25,530 nt of DNA, from positions 1 to 25,530 of the forward strand of contig CAAEIG010000178.1 in assembly GCA_900755895.1 (NCBI GenBank), in the 5' to 3' direction. The position numbers and the translations under genes were made by a program. Source of the DNA: Clostridia bacterium. Lineage in GTDB: Bacteria > Bacillota > Clostridia > Oscillospirales > Acutalibacteraceae. The notes under the pieces are model-generated. The model was given only the letters and a program-made list of their open reading frames with translations, did not search any database and had not been told where the DNA came from. This document shows, one piece after another, positions 14,213-22,067 of this stretch (positions are counted from its first letter, which is position 1; every line of letters starts with the position of its first letter).

Positions 14213-14241
14213 AAAAAAAGCCGCCCCCTCCGGGACGGCTA
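14213..14241 (-). terminator. Terminator of the opp-phosphoesterase operon
   Basis: GCCGTCCC and GGGGCGGC arms with a short loop are followed on the minus strand by seven T. The T-run ends one base before the -35 of the aldo/keto reductase promoter, so the two transcription units are packed tightly. Confidence 0.88.
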
Positions 14242-14249
14242 AACTGTGC

Positions 14250-14783
14250 TCACTGGGATTTCACTGCCCGCAGCCGGGTTTGAAGCTCCTCAAAGGACAG
14301 GGGCGCATACCCCGTCCGCTCCACAGACACGCACACGCTGTGGGGACTGACGTCCCGGTAGGCGGGGTTCCCGTGGACATGGCCGAAAACATTGGCATAG
14401 GGCATATTTTGATTGACGTACAAGGGCTCGTGGGACAGCAGGTAAAATCCCTCCCACACAAGGGGCCAGGGGGCCGCCTCGGCAAAGCCCAGCTGCCGCC
14501 ACTGTTCCGGTGTACGGTGCCGGTCGTGATTGCCCAGCACCAACACCTTTTCCCCGTGAAGCTGATGAAGCAACTCCCGGTCCTCCTTTTCCCCCAGGCT
14601 GGAGAAATCCCCCAGGCTGGAGAAATCCCCCAGGTGGAACACCCGATCCTCCGGGCCTACGGCGTCGTTCCACCGGCGGATCAGCTCCCGGTCCATCTCC
14701 TCCACTGTGGAGAAAGGCCGGTTTTCGTAGCGAAGGATATTCCCATCCCCAAAGTGGGTGTCCGCGATGAAAAATGTCCTCAC
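14250..14783 (-). CDS. Calcineurin-like metallophosphoesterase with duplicated GDFSSL motif
   Basis: This 177-residue protein has the small-phosphoesterase motif set: DTH at 8-10, HLGDF at ~50-54, GNHDR near 84-88, SHEPL near 117-121 and GHVHG near 134-138. These form the two-metal centre. The sequence right after the metal-binding GD is doubled (GDFSSLGDFSSLGEKE) by an in-frame 18-bp tandem repeat, so one GDFSSL is extra compared with the family. GTG 14783 overlaps the stop of the upstream phosphoesterase (GTGA). It is the last gene of the opp operon. It may act on nucleotides or phosphodiesters; the substrate is unknown. Confidence 0.88.
   Translation of the reverse strand: MRTFFIADTHFGDGNILRYENRPFSTVEEMDRELIRRWNDAVGPEDRVFHLGDFSSLGDFSSLGEKEDRELLHQLHGEKVLVLGNHDRHRTPEQWRQLGFAEAAPWPLVWEGFYLLSHEPLYVNQNMPYANVFGHVHGNPAYRDVSPHSVCVSVERTGYAPLSFEELQTRLRAVKSQ
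14591..14634. repeat. 18-bp tandem repeat inside the phosphoesterase gene
   Basis: Two identical 18-bp units (14591-14608 and 14609-14626) are followed by the first 8 bases of a third. Unit length is a multiple of three, so copy changes keep the frame and add or remove GDFSSL. Confidence 0.95.
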
Positions 14784-15589
14784 AGGTCCAAAACCTCCAC
14801 GCTATTTTCAATCTGGTCTCTCACGGTCTCCCCGTCCTGAGGACGCCACTCCGTGTGGTAGTTCAGGCACCGGCACATCCAGTGGATGCCGTCCTGATCC
14901 AGGCTCCTGCGGTAGTGGACATGACCGCAGACCGCAGCTGTCACCGGGTACCGCCGGTACAGCTCCCCCAGCTTCCGGGAGCCCAAAAAGGCGTTGAAAT
15001 AGGCCCAATTTGCCATCTCCTTGGGCACGGTGAAGTCCTTGATGGGCAGCATGTGGGTCACCAGCACCTGACGCTTCTCCGGATAGGCCGCCATGCGGGC
15101 CTCCAGCCGGGAGAGCATCCACTGGTTGCGGCCCACATTATCCCGGGTCCAGGCGTTGCGCAAACGATCCTGCCAGGTGCGGCCGGCCAGGGACATGCGC
15201 TCAAACTCCTCAAAGCTGTAGCGTCCGCTGCCAAAGGAATAGTCGTACCAGCCCACGTCTCCGATGAACACCGTATCCCCTGCCACGTAGTCCCTGCCGC
15301 ACAGGCAATGCTCATCCTGGCAGTACCGGTCGTAGATGGCCTCCACCTGGTCGGGATCCCCTTCGGGTCCCCACAGGTCGTGGTTTCCGGGGACAAACAG
15401 CACTTTCGTCCCGGACTCCTGCTCAATTCGGTTCAGGGTGTCCAAGGTCTCCTTCTGCCTCTCACTGACGTCCCCAGCCACAATGGCCAGATGGATGTTA
15501 TTCTCCTTGAGGAAACGGGCAAACTCCTCCGCCACGGGGTAATCCCGATTGATATCCGCGTGAATGTCGGACAGTATGGCTGTTTTCAT
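14780..15589 (-). CDS. Calcineurin-like metallophosphoesterase
   Basis: This 269-residue protein carries a full metallophosphoesterase motif set: SDIHAD at 6-11, AGDVSE near 40-45, GNHDLWG near 71-77, VTHMLP near 180-185 and CGHVHYRR near 221-228. The four Cys/His-rich bits (CQDEHCLCG) in the middle are unusual but not a clear metal site. It probably cleaves phosphoesters in the cytoplasm; the substrate is unknown. ATG 15589 overlaps the stop of the OppF-type gene (ATGA) with GGAGG ~10 nt upstream; a longer frame to 15661 only reads through that gene. Its position at the end of a peptide-transporter operon, ahead of a second phosphoesterase, is unusual. Confidence 0.9.
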   Translation of the reverse strand: MKTAILSDIHADINRDYPVAEEFARFLKENNIHLAIVAGDVSERQKETLDTLNRIEQESGTKVLFVPGNHDLWGPEGDPDQVEAIYDRYCQDEHCLCGRDYVAGDTVFIGDVGWYDYSFGSGRYSFEEFERMSLAGRTWQDRLRNAWTRDNVGRNQWMLSRLEARMAAYPEKRQVLVTHMLPIKDFTVPKEMANWAYFNAFLGSRKLGELYRRYPVTAAVCGHVHYRRSLDQDGIHWMCRCLNYHTEWRPQDGETVRDQIENSVEVLDL

Positions 15590-16602
15590 TGAGATTTCGC
15601 CTCCAAAGCTTTGGATTCCTCCACGGGCTGCAGCCCGGTGCGCTGCTCCACCAGATGGCAAGCACAGAACCTGCCGCCCTCAAATTTCCGGAGCCGGGGT
15701 TTCTCCTGCTTGCACCGGTCGGTGCAGGCAAAGCACCGGGTGTGGAAGGGGCATCCCGCCGGGGGATGAGCCGGGCTGGGCAGGTCCCCTGAGAGGATGA
15801 TCCGCTCCCGGTCCCCCTCCACATCCATGGAGGCGGAGAACAGCGCCTGGGTATAGGGGTGCAGGGGCATCTGAGAGATGGCCTCGCCGCTGCCCAGCTC
15901 CACCAGGCTGCCCAGGTACATCACTCCTATGCGGTCGGACATATAGGACACCACGTTCAAGTCGTGGGAGATAAACAGGTAGGTCAGGCCGAACTCCCGG
16001 CGAAGCTTCAGCAGCAGGTTCAGTACCTGGGCCTGCACCGACACGTCCAGGGCGGAAACAGGCTCATCACAGACCACAAAGTCCGGGTCCAGGATCAGGG
16101 CGATGGCAATGGCCACCCGCTGCCGCTGACCGCCGGACAGCTCATTGGGCCAGCGGGTGCGGTAGCTCTCATCCAGGCCCACAGCCCGGAGCACCTCATT
16201 GACCTTTTCCTCCCGCTCCTTCTGGGTCTTACCGATGCCGTGGATCTTCAGAGGCTCTTCCACCAGCCATCCGATGGTCTTATTGGGGTCAATGGAGGAG
16301 TAAGGGTCCTGAAAGACAATCTGCATCCGGCGGCACAGCTCCTTCCGGCGGCTGCGAGCAGGATGGGTGATGTCCTCCCCGTCCAGCAGGATCTTGCCGC
16401 CGGTGGGGTCCACCAGGTGCACCAGCATCTGTCCAAAGGTGGACTTGCCGCAGCCGGATTCCCCCACCAGGCCGAACACCTCGCCCCGCTGGATTTCCAG
16501 ATCCATGCCGTGCACTGCCAGGACCCGATCCCTGCCCTGGCGAAATTCCTTTGTCAGCCCCCGGACCTGCAGAAGGGGGGCTTGTTTTTCCGGTGTATTC
16601 AC
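15586..16602 (-). CDS. oppF: Oligopeptide/dipeptide ABC transporter ATPase (OppF/DppF type)
   Basis: This 338-residue ATPase is one of two that energise peptide import. Walker A GESGCGKS lies at 47-54, Q-loop FQDPYSSIDP at 97-106, signature LSGGQRQR at 155-162, Walker B FVVCDEP at 175-181 and the H-loop in FISHDL. The C-terminus has the oligopeptide-transport extension with GCPFHTRCFACTDRC, a Cys set that binds an Fe-S cluster in some homologues. I chose GTG 16602, which overlaps the OppD stop by GTGA and has GGAGG ~10 nt upstream; the longer frame to 16704 reads into oppD. It is followed directly by the phosphoesterase gene. Confidence 0.93.
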   Translation of the reverse strand: MNTPEKQAPLLQVRGLTKEFRQGRDRVLAVHGMDLEIQRGEVFGLVGESGCGKSTFGQMLVHLVDPTGGKILLDGEDITHPARSRRKELCRRMQIVFQDPYSSIDPNKTIGWLVEEPLKIHGIGKTQKEREEKVNEVLRAVGLDESYRTRWPNELSGGQRQRVAIAIALILDPDFVVCDEPVSALDVSVQAQVLNLLLKLRREFGLTYLFISHDLNVVSYMSDRIGVMYLGSLVELGSGEAISQMPLHPYTQALFSASMDVEGDRERIILSGDLPSPAHPPAGCPFHTRCFACTDRCKQEKPRLRKFEGGRFCACHLVEQRTGLQPVEESKALEAKSQ

Positions 16603-17585
16603 AGTCCCAATTCCTCCTTTGCGTCCACGCACAGGGCCATGTGGCCTCGATGCTCCACCATGGGGGGCGTTTCCTTTTGACAGATCTCCCGGCACTTCAG
16701 GCACCGGTTACAGAAGGGGCAGCCATGCTCACTGCGATCCTCCAGGGCCGGCACCGTGCCCGGGATGGAGGACAGCTCCATGCCCCGCTTCTCTAGGGAG
16801 GGAATGGAGGCAATCAACCCCTTGGTATAGGGGTGCAGGGGGTGGGCCAGCACCTCTTCGGTGGCGCCGCTCTCCACCACCCGTCCGGCGTACATGATAT
16901 ACACCCGGCTGCACATCCGGCGGATGACACCCAGGTCGTGGGAGATCAGCAGTACCGCTGTGCCCAGCTTTTGATTCATCTCCCGCAAAAGCTCCATGAT
17001 CTGCGCCTGGATGGTCACATCCAGGGCCGTGGTGGGCTCGTCGGCGATGAGCAGCTGGGGCTGGTTCACCAAGGCCATCGCGATCATCACCCGCTGCCGC
17101 ATGCCGCCGGACAGCCGGTGGGGATACTCATTGTACAGCCGCTCCACGTCCGGCAGGCCTACCTGGCGCATCACGTCCAGGGCCTTTTCCCTGGCCTGCT
17201 CCTTGGTGCAGCCGTGGATCCGGGCGTTTTCCGCGATCTGGCGGCCCACCTTCATCAGGGGGTTCAGGGCGGTCATGGGCTCTTGGAAGATCATGGCGAT
17301 ATCCCGGCCACGGTACTGGTTCCACTGGTCCTCGGCAAGGCCCCGCAGCTCCGACCCGTCAAAGAGGATCTTCCCTTGGGGAATCGTGGCGTTTCTGGGC
17401 TGCAAACCAATGGCGGACAGCGCCGTCATGGTCTTGCCGCAGCCGGATTCCCCCACCAGGGCCACCATCTCTCCGGGCTCCACCCGGACGCTGGTATCCC
17501 GCACCGCATGGCAGGTCTTGCCGTGAAGCTGAAAGTCCACCGTCAGGTTCTCGATGGAAAGCACCGGTATTTTTTTATCTGCCAT
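16599..17585 (-). CDS. oppD: Oligopeptide/dipeptide ABC transporter ATPase (OppD/DppD type)
   Basis: This 328-residue ATPase is the partner of the OppF-type protein. Walker A GESGCGKT lies at 45-52, FQEPMTALNP at 100-109, signature LSGGMRQR at 158-165, Walker B LLIADEP at 178-184 and ISHDLGVI around 215-222. The C-terminal extension contains HGCPFCNRCLKCREIC. ATG 17585 has GGAGGTGA 6 nt upstream, inside the end of oppC (11-bp overlap). It would form a heterodimer at the inner membrane with the OppB/OppC permeases. Confidence 0.94.
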   Translation of the reverse strand: MADKKIPVLSIENLTVDFQLHGKTCHAVRDTSVRVEPGEMVALVGESGCGKTMTALSAIGLQPRNATIPQGKILFDGSELRGLAEDQWNQYRGRDIAMIFQEPMTALNPLMKVGRQIAENARIHGCTKEQAREKALDVMRQVGLPDVERLYNEYPHRLSGGMRQRVMIAMALVNQPQLLIADEPTTALDVTIQAQIMELLREMNQKLGTAVLLISHDLGVIRRMCSRVYIMYAGRVVESGATEEVLAHPLHPYTKGLIASIPSLEKRGMELSSIPGTVPALEDRSEHGCPFCNRCLKCREICQKETPPMVEHRGHMALCVDAKEELGL

Positions 17586-18405
17586 GCTGGGTCACCTCCT
17601 GCAACGCGTCGCCGATGAGATTGAAGCCCATCACCAGCAGGGTGATGGCTACCGCCGGCACCAGCACATACCACCAGGCCTGGAGGATCTCCCCCTGGGC
17701 CTCGCTGAGCATCCGCCCAAAGCTGGGAGTGGGAGGCTTGATGCCCAGTCCCAGGTAGGACAGCCCCGCCTCGCTCATGACGGCGCCGGCAAAGCCTAGA
17801 GAGCTGGTGACGATCAGCTCCGGCACGATGTTGGGCAGGATGTGCCGGAAGATGATCCGGCCGTCCCCAGCACCCCGGGACCGGGCCGCTTTGATAAACT
17901 CCGCGTCCCGGTACTTGATGAAGCCGGAACGGGTGATTCTGGCAAACCGGGGGATGGACATGATCCCCAGGGCAAAGATCAAATTCTGAATGCTGTTGCC
18001 GAACACGGCAATGAGCATCAAGGCCAGCAGCACACCGGGGAAAGCCATCTGGGTGTCGATGAGCTTCATGATGACATCATCCAGCTTGCCGCCGTAATAT
18101 CCGGCCACAGATCCGATGAATCCTCCCACCAACAGGCCGAACACCACGGTCAGAGCGCCCACCAAAAAGGACACTCGGGTGCCCTCCATGATGCGGCTGA
18201 GGATGTCCCGACCAAACTGGTCGGTGCCCAAGGGATGGGCGGCAGAGAAGAATTGCAGCTGGTTTTCGGTATCCATAGCATCGGGGTCGTAAGGCATGTA
18301 GAAGAAGCCCACCACCATGACCAGGACCATCAGGCCCACCATGGCCGCCCCCACGATAAAGTTCTTATTGCGCAGGCATTTTTTCAAGATCTCGCTGATT
18401 CGCAA
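17575..18405 (-). CDS. oppC: Peptide ABC transporter permease (OppC/DppC type)
   Basis: This 276-residue membrane protein has a leading transmembrane segment (~17-37) and a periplasmic-side loop with HPLGTDQFGRDILSR (~57-71), the OppC signature. Five more hydrophobic segments and the EAA loop GDGRIIFRHILPN follow near 181-193. It pairs with the OppB-type permease to form the channel. The start is TTG 18405, with GGGAGG 7 nt upstream; there is no ATG alternative between it and the oppB stop. The gap to oppB is 16 bp. Confidence 0.93.
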   Translation of the reverse strand: MRISEILKKCLRNKNFIVGAAMVGLMVLVMVVGFFYMPYDPDAMDTENQLQFFSAAHPLGTDQFGRDILSRIMEGTRVSFLVGALTVVFGLLVGGFIGSVAGYYGGKLDDVIMKLIDTQMAFPGVLLALMLIAVFGNSIQNLIFALGIMSIPRFARITRSGFIKYRDAEFIKAARSRGAGDGRIIFRHILPNIVPELIVTSSLGFAGAVMSEAGLSYLGLGIKPPTPSFGRMLSEAQGEILQAWWYVLVPAVAITLLVMGFNLIGDALQEVTQHGR

Positions 18406-18421
18406 ACCGCTTCCCTCCCTT

Positions 18422-19366
18422 TCACTTCAGCCGAATACGGGGGTCGATGACGGAGTAGAGCACATCTACCAAGAAATTGCAGATGACCACAATCACCGCC
18501 AAGTACAGCACCAGTCCCTGGATGAGGGGCAGGTCCCGGGAGTTGATGGAAGAGGCAATCAGCCGTCCAATGCCCGGCAGAGAGAACACGTTCTCAATGA
18601 TGATGCTGCCTCCCAGCACATCGGTGATGGTCATGCCGAAGATGGTCAGCACCGGAATCAGGGAATTGCGCAGCACATGGCCCTGCAGAATCCTCCGGGA
18701 GGGCACGCCCTTGCTCTGGGCGGTCTTCACATAGTCCTGGCGCTCCTGCTGGGTGATGCTCACCTTGACATAGCGGATGAGCACCGCCGTGGAGCCAAAG
18801 GCAATGGCCACTGCCGGCAGGATCAAGCTTTTCAGCCAGGCCACCGGGTCCTGGGAAAAGGGGGTGAACCCCATGGAGGGCAGCCACTCCAGCCACACAG
18901 AGAAGATGTTCACCAGCAGCACGGAGAAGCAGAACGCCGGCACCGAAAGCCCCAGCTGAGACAGCAGGGAAACCGGCATGGCATAGACTTTTTTGGAGTG
19001 GTGGGCCAGCCAAATGCCCACGGGGATGCCCACCACGGCGGTGAGCACCAGGGCAAACACCGCCAGCTGGACCGTGACCCCAAAGGCGCTGCCAATGAGC
19101 TGGCTGACCGGCTGATGATAGCGGTAGGACTGGCCCAGATCTCCCCGGAGCACGCCGCCGATCCAGCTTAAAAACCGCAGGAAAATGGGCTGATCCATGC
19201 CCATTTCATCCCGCAGCTGCTGAAGCTGGGCGGGGTCGGCGTCCACTCCCAGAATGACCAGCGCCGGGTCCCCCGGCAGGATCTGGAACACCGCGAAGGT
19301 CAAAATGGACACCAGAAACAGGGTGATGATAAACCCTGCGGCTTTTCTCACATAATACATGGCCAT
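18422..19366 (-). CDS. oppB: Peptide ABC transporter permease (OppB/DppB type)
   Basis: This 314-residue permease begins with a transmembrane helix (~8-28), then the OppB-type extracytoplasmic stretch ILPGDPALVILG and LRGDLGQSYRYHQPV. Several hydrophobic segments follow, with the EAA loop GVPSRRILQGHVLRNSLIP near 224-242 and the C-terminal IENVFSLPGIGRL and VIDPRIRLK. ATG 19366 follows AAAGGAAAG. It comes after the substrate-binding gene and a strong intergenic hairpin. Confidence 0.93.
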   Translation of the reverse strand: MAMYYVRKAAGFIITLFLVSILTFAVFQILPGDPALVILGVDADPAQLQQLRDEMGMDQPIFLRFLSWIGGVLRGDLGQSYRYHQPVSQLIGSAFGVTVQLAVFALVLTAVVGIPVGIWLAHHSKKVYAMPVSLLSQLGLSVPAFCFSVLLVNIFSVWLEWLPSMGFTPFSQDPVAWLKSLILPAVAIAFGSTAVLIRYVKVSITQQERQDYVKTAQSKGVPSRRILQGHVLRNSLIPVLTIFGMTITDVLGGSIIIENVFSLPGIGRLIASSINSRDLPLIQGLVLYLAVIVVICNFLVDVLYSVIDPRIRLK

Positions 19367-19395
19367 GTGCGATTCTTTCCTTTCCCACAGCGGGA

Positions 19396-19427
19396 GGGCC
19401 GCCCGGACTTCCGGCCCGGCACGGCCC
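19396..19427 (-). repeat. Intergenic hairpin between oppA and oppB
   Basis: GGGCCG/CGGCCC outer arms and CCGGGC/GTCCGG inner arms form a long G+C-rich stem without a T-run. This kind of element typically protects or processes mRNA after a highly expressed binding-protein gene, or weakens read-through. Confidence 0.7.
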
Positions 19428-19461
19428 CCTTTTTGTGCACTGCGCTGTATGCTGCTGTCTA

Positions 19462-21033
19462 TCAGCCTTCGTAATAGAGCTTCGTCATGTCGTGGAAGGT
19501 GACGGGATAGAAGGTGTATCCCTTCAGGTCCTTCCGGGAAGCCACCACCAGGTTGGGATCGCAGATGTACACGCCCACAGCATCCTCGGTGAGGATCTCC
19601 TGGCAGCGCTTGTAATTCTCAATGCGCTTGGCCTCATCCAGCTCGGTGACGGAATCCGCAATGAGCTGGTCATACTCGGGGTTGTTGTAGTTGTAAAAAT
19701 TCCGGGCATAGTCGCTGACAAACCGTCCCAGCACATCATCGGGATCCAGCTTGCCGGTCAGGCCGATGATGGTGCCTTCATAGTTGGCGTTGGTGTACAC
19801 GTCCTCCAGCCAGGTGGCCCATTCCACGGTCTCAATATTCATGGTGATGCCGATTTGCTGCAGCTGCTGTGCGATGATCTGAGCAGTGTCCACATGGGGC
19901 TGATAATTCGCCGGCACCTTGCAGGTGAATTCAAAGCCGTCGGCATAGCCGGCCTGCTCCATCAGCTCCTGGGCCTTGGCCACGTCAGTGTCGTAGCTGC
20001 CCTCCAGGTCGCTGTTGTAATAAGTGCTCATCACAGGGCTGAAATTGGTGTACAGCTTGGTGCCGTACCCACCAAACACGCTGTTGATGATCTGGTCCTT
20101 GTCCACGCAATAGCTAATGGCCTGACGGACCTCCACCTTGGAGAAGGGCTCAAACTCGTTGTTCAGGGCAAAGATCTGCACCATGTTCTGGGGGGAATTG
20201 TAGATGTCGAAGCTGTCCTCCAGCACGGCGGCATCGTCGGCATTGATGGAGGCGATATCCAGGGTGCCGGACTGCAGTGCGGACACCACGGCTGCGGTGT
20301 CGGTCATGATGTAGAACTCCACCCGGTCTACCTGAGCCATACGGCTCTCATCGTAGTAGTCGGGGTTCTTCTCCAGGACAATCCGCTGGGAAGGGGTGTA
20401 CTCCACAAATTTGAAGGGACCGGTACCCACAGGGTTGGCCGCCTGATCGTCATAGCCCTCGGGGAGAATGGAGTCGATATTCACCGACAAGAAGGAGGCG
20501 GAGGGCTGGGACAGGTGCACCACAAAGGTGTACTGGTCGGGAGCTTCCACGCTCTCCACAATCTCGTAGTCGGAGGAGACAGCCTCGTTGCCGTCCAGAC
20601 CGGCAAAGTTGTTGTAGGAGTACAGCACGTCGGCGGAGTCGAAGTCATCGCCGTTGTGGAACTTGACCCCCTGCCGCAAATGGAAGGTATAGGTCAGGCC
20701 GTCCTCGGAGATCTCCCAGCTCTCAGCCAAACCGGGGATGATCTCTCCCTTTTCATTATAAAGGCACAGGCCCTCAAAGACGTTGTGCATCATGGCATCG
20801 GTATCGGAGGCGGCGGACTGCCAGGGATCCAGGCTGTCAGGCTCGGATCCGATGTTCATACGCACCACGGTCTCACCGCTCTGGGCGTCGGTCTGGCTGG
20901 TCTCACTGGTCTGGGCGGAACTGCTGCTGCCGCTGCCGCTTTCGCTGGAGCTGCCCTCGGTCTGTCCACAGCCAGCAAAGGTGGCCACCACCAGGGCCAG
21001 GGCAAGCACAAGGCTCAGGATCTTTTTCTGCAT
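19462..21033 (-). CDS. oppA: Peptide ABC transporter substrate-binding lipoprotein (SBP family 5)
   Basis: This 523-residue protein has a lipoprotein signal: a charged start (MQKK), a hydrophobic stretch to ~20 and the lipobox FAGC with the acylated cysteine at 22. A Ser/Thr-rich linker (~26-52) follows, then the family-5 fold: SEPDSLDPW near 62, GLAESWEISEDGLTYTFHLRQGVKFHNGD and the middle QLIADSVTELDEAKR region. It would capture peptides outside the membrane and hand them to OppBC. Nickel, glutathione or opine specificities cannot be excluded. I chose ATG 21033 because AGGAG lies ~9 nt upstream and the signal peptide fits. No promoter is evident in the 70 bp before it, so it may be read from the HAD gene promoter. 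Confidence 0.92.
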   Translation of the reverse strand: MQKKILSLVLALALVVATFAGCGQTEGSSSESGSGSSSSAQTSETSQTDAQSGETVVRMNIGSEPDSLDPWQSAASDTDAMMHNVFEGLCLYNEKGEIIPGLAESWEISEDGLTYTFHLRQGVKFHNGDDFDSADVLYSYNNFAGLDGNEAVSSDYEIVESVEAPDQYTFVVHLSQPSASFLSVNIDSILPEGYDDQAANPVGTGPFKFVEYTPSQRIVLEKNPDYYDESRMAQVDRVEFYIMTDTAAVVSALQSGTLDIASINADDAAVLEDSFDIYNSPQNMVQIFALNNEFEPFSKVEVRQAISYCVDKDQIINSVFGGYGTKLYTNFSPVMSTYYNSDLEGSYDTDVAKAQELMEQAGYADGFEFTCKVPANYQPHVDTAQIIAQQLQQIGITMNIETVEWATWLEDVYTNANYEGTIIGLTGKLDPDDVLGRFVSDYARNFYNYNNPEYDQLIADSVTELDEAKRIENYKRCQEILTEDAVGVYICDPNLVVASRKDLKGYTFYPVTFHDMTKLYYEG

Positions 21034-21103
21034 GGTCGTTTCTCCTTCCGTCTCTTGACGTTTTCTCATTTCTTTTTACCTTTTTCCTTCATTTCCACGG
21101 GGA

Positions 21104-21802
21104 TCACTGGGCGGCGTTGAGGGCGTCCAGGACTTCTCCCACCTGCCGGATATCCGGCACGCACCAGGGGATGTCCAATTCTTCAATCCCCAAGCCTCCG
21201 GCGGGATTTAAAATACAGAACGCCATTCCCACCTGAGCGGCGCCCACGCCGTCATCGTAATAGTTATCCCCCACATAGAGGCACTCCTCCGGGCTGTCCC
21301 CGGAGAGCTCCAGGGCCTGACGGAAAATGCGGGGATCGGGCTTTTCCACTCCCACCTCACTGGAGACCACAATGGGATCCAGATAGGGGGAAAGTCCCGT
21401 TTCCTCCAGCACCCTCCTGCAGGAGGGATCCCAGTTGGAAATCAACCCGGTTTTCACACCCCGCTCCCCCAACTGCCGCAGGACCTCCCCAGAAAAGGGA
21501 AAGGCGCTCCACTTGGCCGGGAGGGGATCCTCCACCGTCAGCCGGAACAGGGACTCTCCCAGCTGAGGGACTTCCAATTCCATGCAAACCCGCTGGAGAA
21601 AATCCCGCAGCATGGTTTGACTGTGCTGTCCCAGTTCACCGGGACGCTCCCGCATAAAGTACTTGTTGGCCAGATGATAGGCCCGCTGTGCCTGGTCCCC
21701 AGTGATGGGGTGCCCCAGCCGGGAAAAGCGCTCCACATAGCGGTGAGGGACGTCGCTTTCCGCCAAGGTCAGACCCAAGTCAAAAAATACACGTTTGATC
21801 AT
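21104..21802 (-). CDS. HAD-superfamily hydrolase
   Basis: This 232-residue protein has the HAD phosphatase motifs: FFDLGLTL at 6-13 with the nucleophile Asp8, GLISNWDPS (motif II Ser) near 119, VEKPDP (motif III Lys) near 153, and VGDNYYDDGVGA (motif IV acids) near 173. A helical cap lies between motifs I and II. The usual second Asp of motif I (DxD) is Gly10 here. ATG 21802 is preferred over 21808 because the ribosome binding site AGAGGAG is 8 nt upstream of it; the earlier ATG is too close. It probably leads the transcript that runs into the opp operon. Confidence 0.85.
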   Translation of the reverse strand: MIKRVFFDLGLTLAESDVPHRYVERFSRLGHPITGDQAQRAYHLANKYFMRERPGELGQHSQTMLRDFLQRVCMELEVPQLGESLFRLTVEDPLPAKWSAFPFSGEVLRQLGERGVKTGLISNWDPSCRRVLEETGLSPYLDPIVVSSEVGVEKPDPRIFRQALELSGDSPEECLYVGDNYYDDGVGAAQVGMAFCILNPAGGLGIEELDIPWCVPDIRQVGEVLDALNAAQ

Positions 21803-21879
21803 TGACATTTCTCCTCTGGGAACGTATTATAGGGGCCGTTTGTTTCGGTTTTGCTCCTGTTATTCTTAAATCTGGGTTA

Positions 21880-21910
21880 ATTATACCACAGAACGTTAAG
21901 GGATTGTAAA
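21880..21910 (-). promoter_or_regulatory. Promoter of the HAD gene / opp unit
   Basis: TGGTATAAT on the minus strand (21880-21888) is an extended consensus -10. TTTACA (21905-21910) sits at a 19-bp spacing as a possible -35. A second TATAAT occurs closer to the gene around 21830 without a -35. Confidence 0.6.
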
Positions 21911-22067
21911 GTAACTTGCCCGATTTTTCCCACCAATGTAAAATCGATTTTCCCCAAGTGCCATGCCCCTCAGAGGGGATTTTTCTCGAAAAAGAGAATT
22001 TCCAGGATTTTTTTGCTAAAAGTCAAGAGTAAAAGCAGAAAAAACTAAAATTATTTTTTATGCACTT

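Noticed and set aside
14591..14634. Short repeats as a CRISPR
   Set aside because: The 18-bp units are directly adjacent, lack spacers and lie in frame in a phosphoesterase gene.
19435..21120. 561-codon plus-strand ORF opposite oppA
   Set aside because: It is a His/Gly/Val-rich shadow of a clear substrate-binding protein.
21970..21996. Plus-strand terminator near the prophage junction
   Set aside because: A CCCCT/AGGGG hairpin with a T-run is present, but no plus-strand gene precedes it; the 5-bp stem is too weak to claim.
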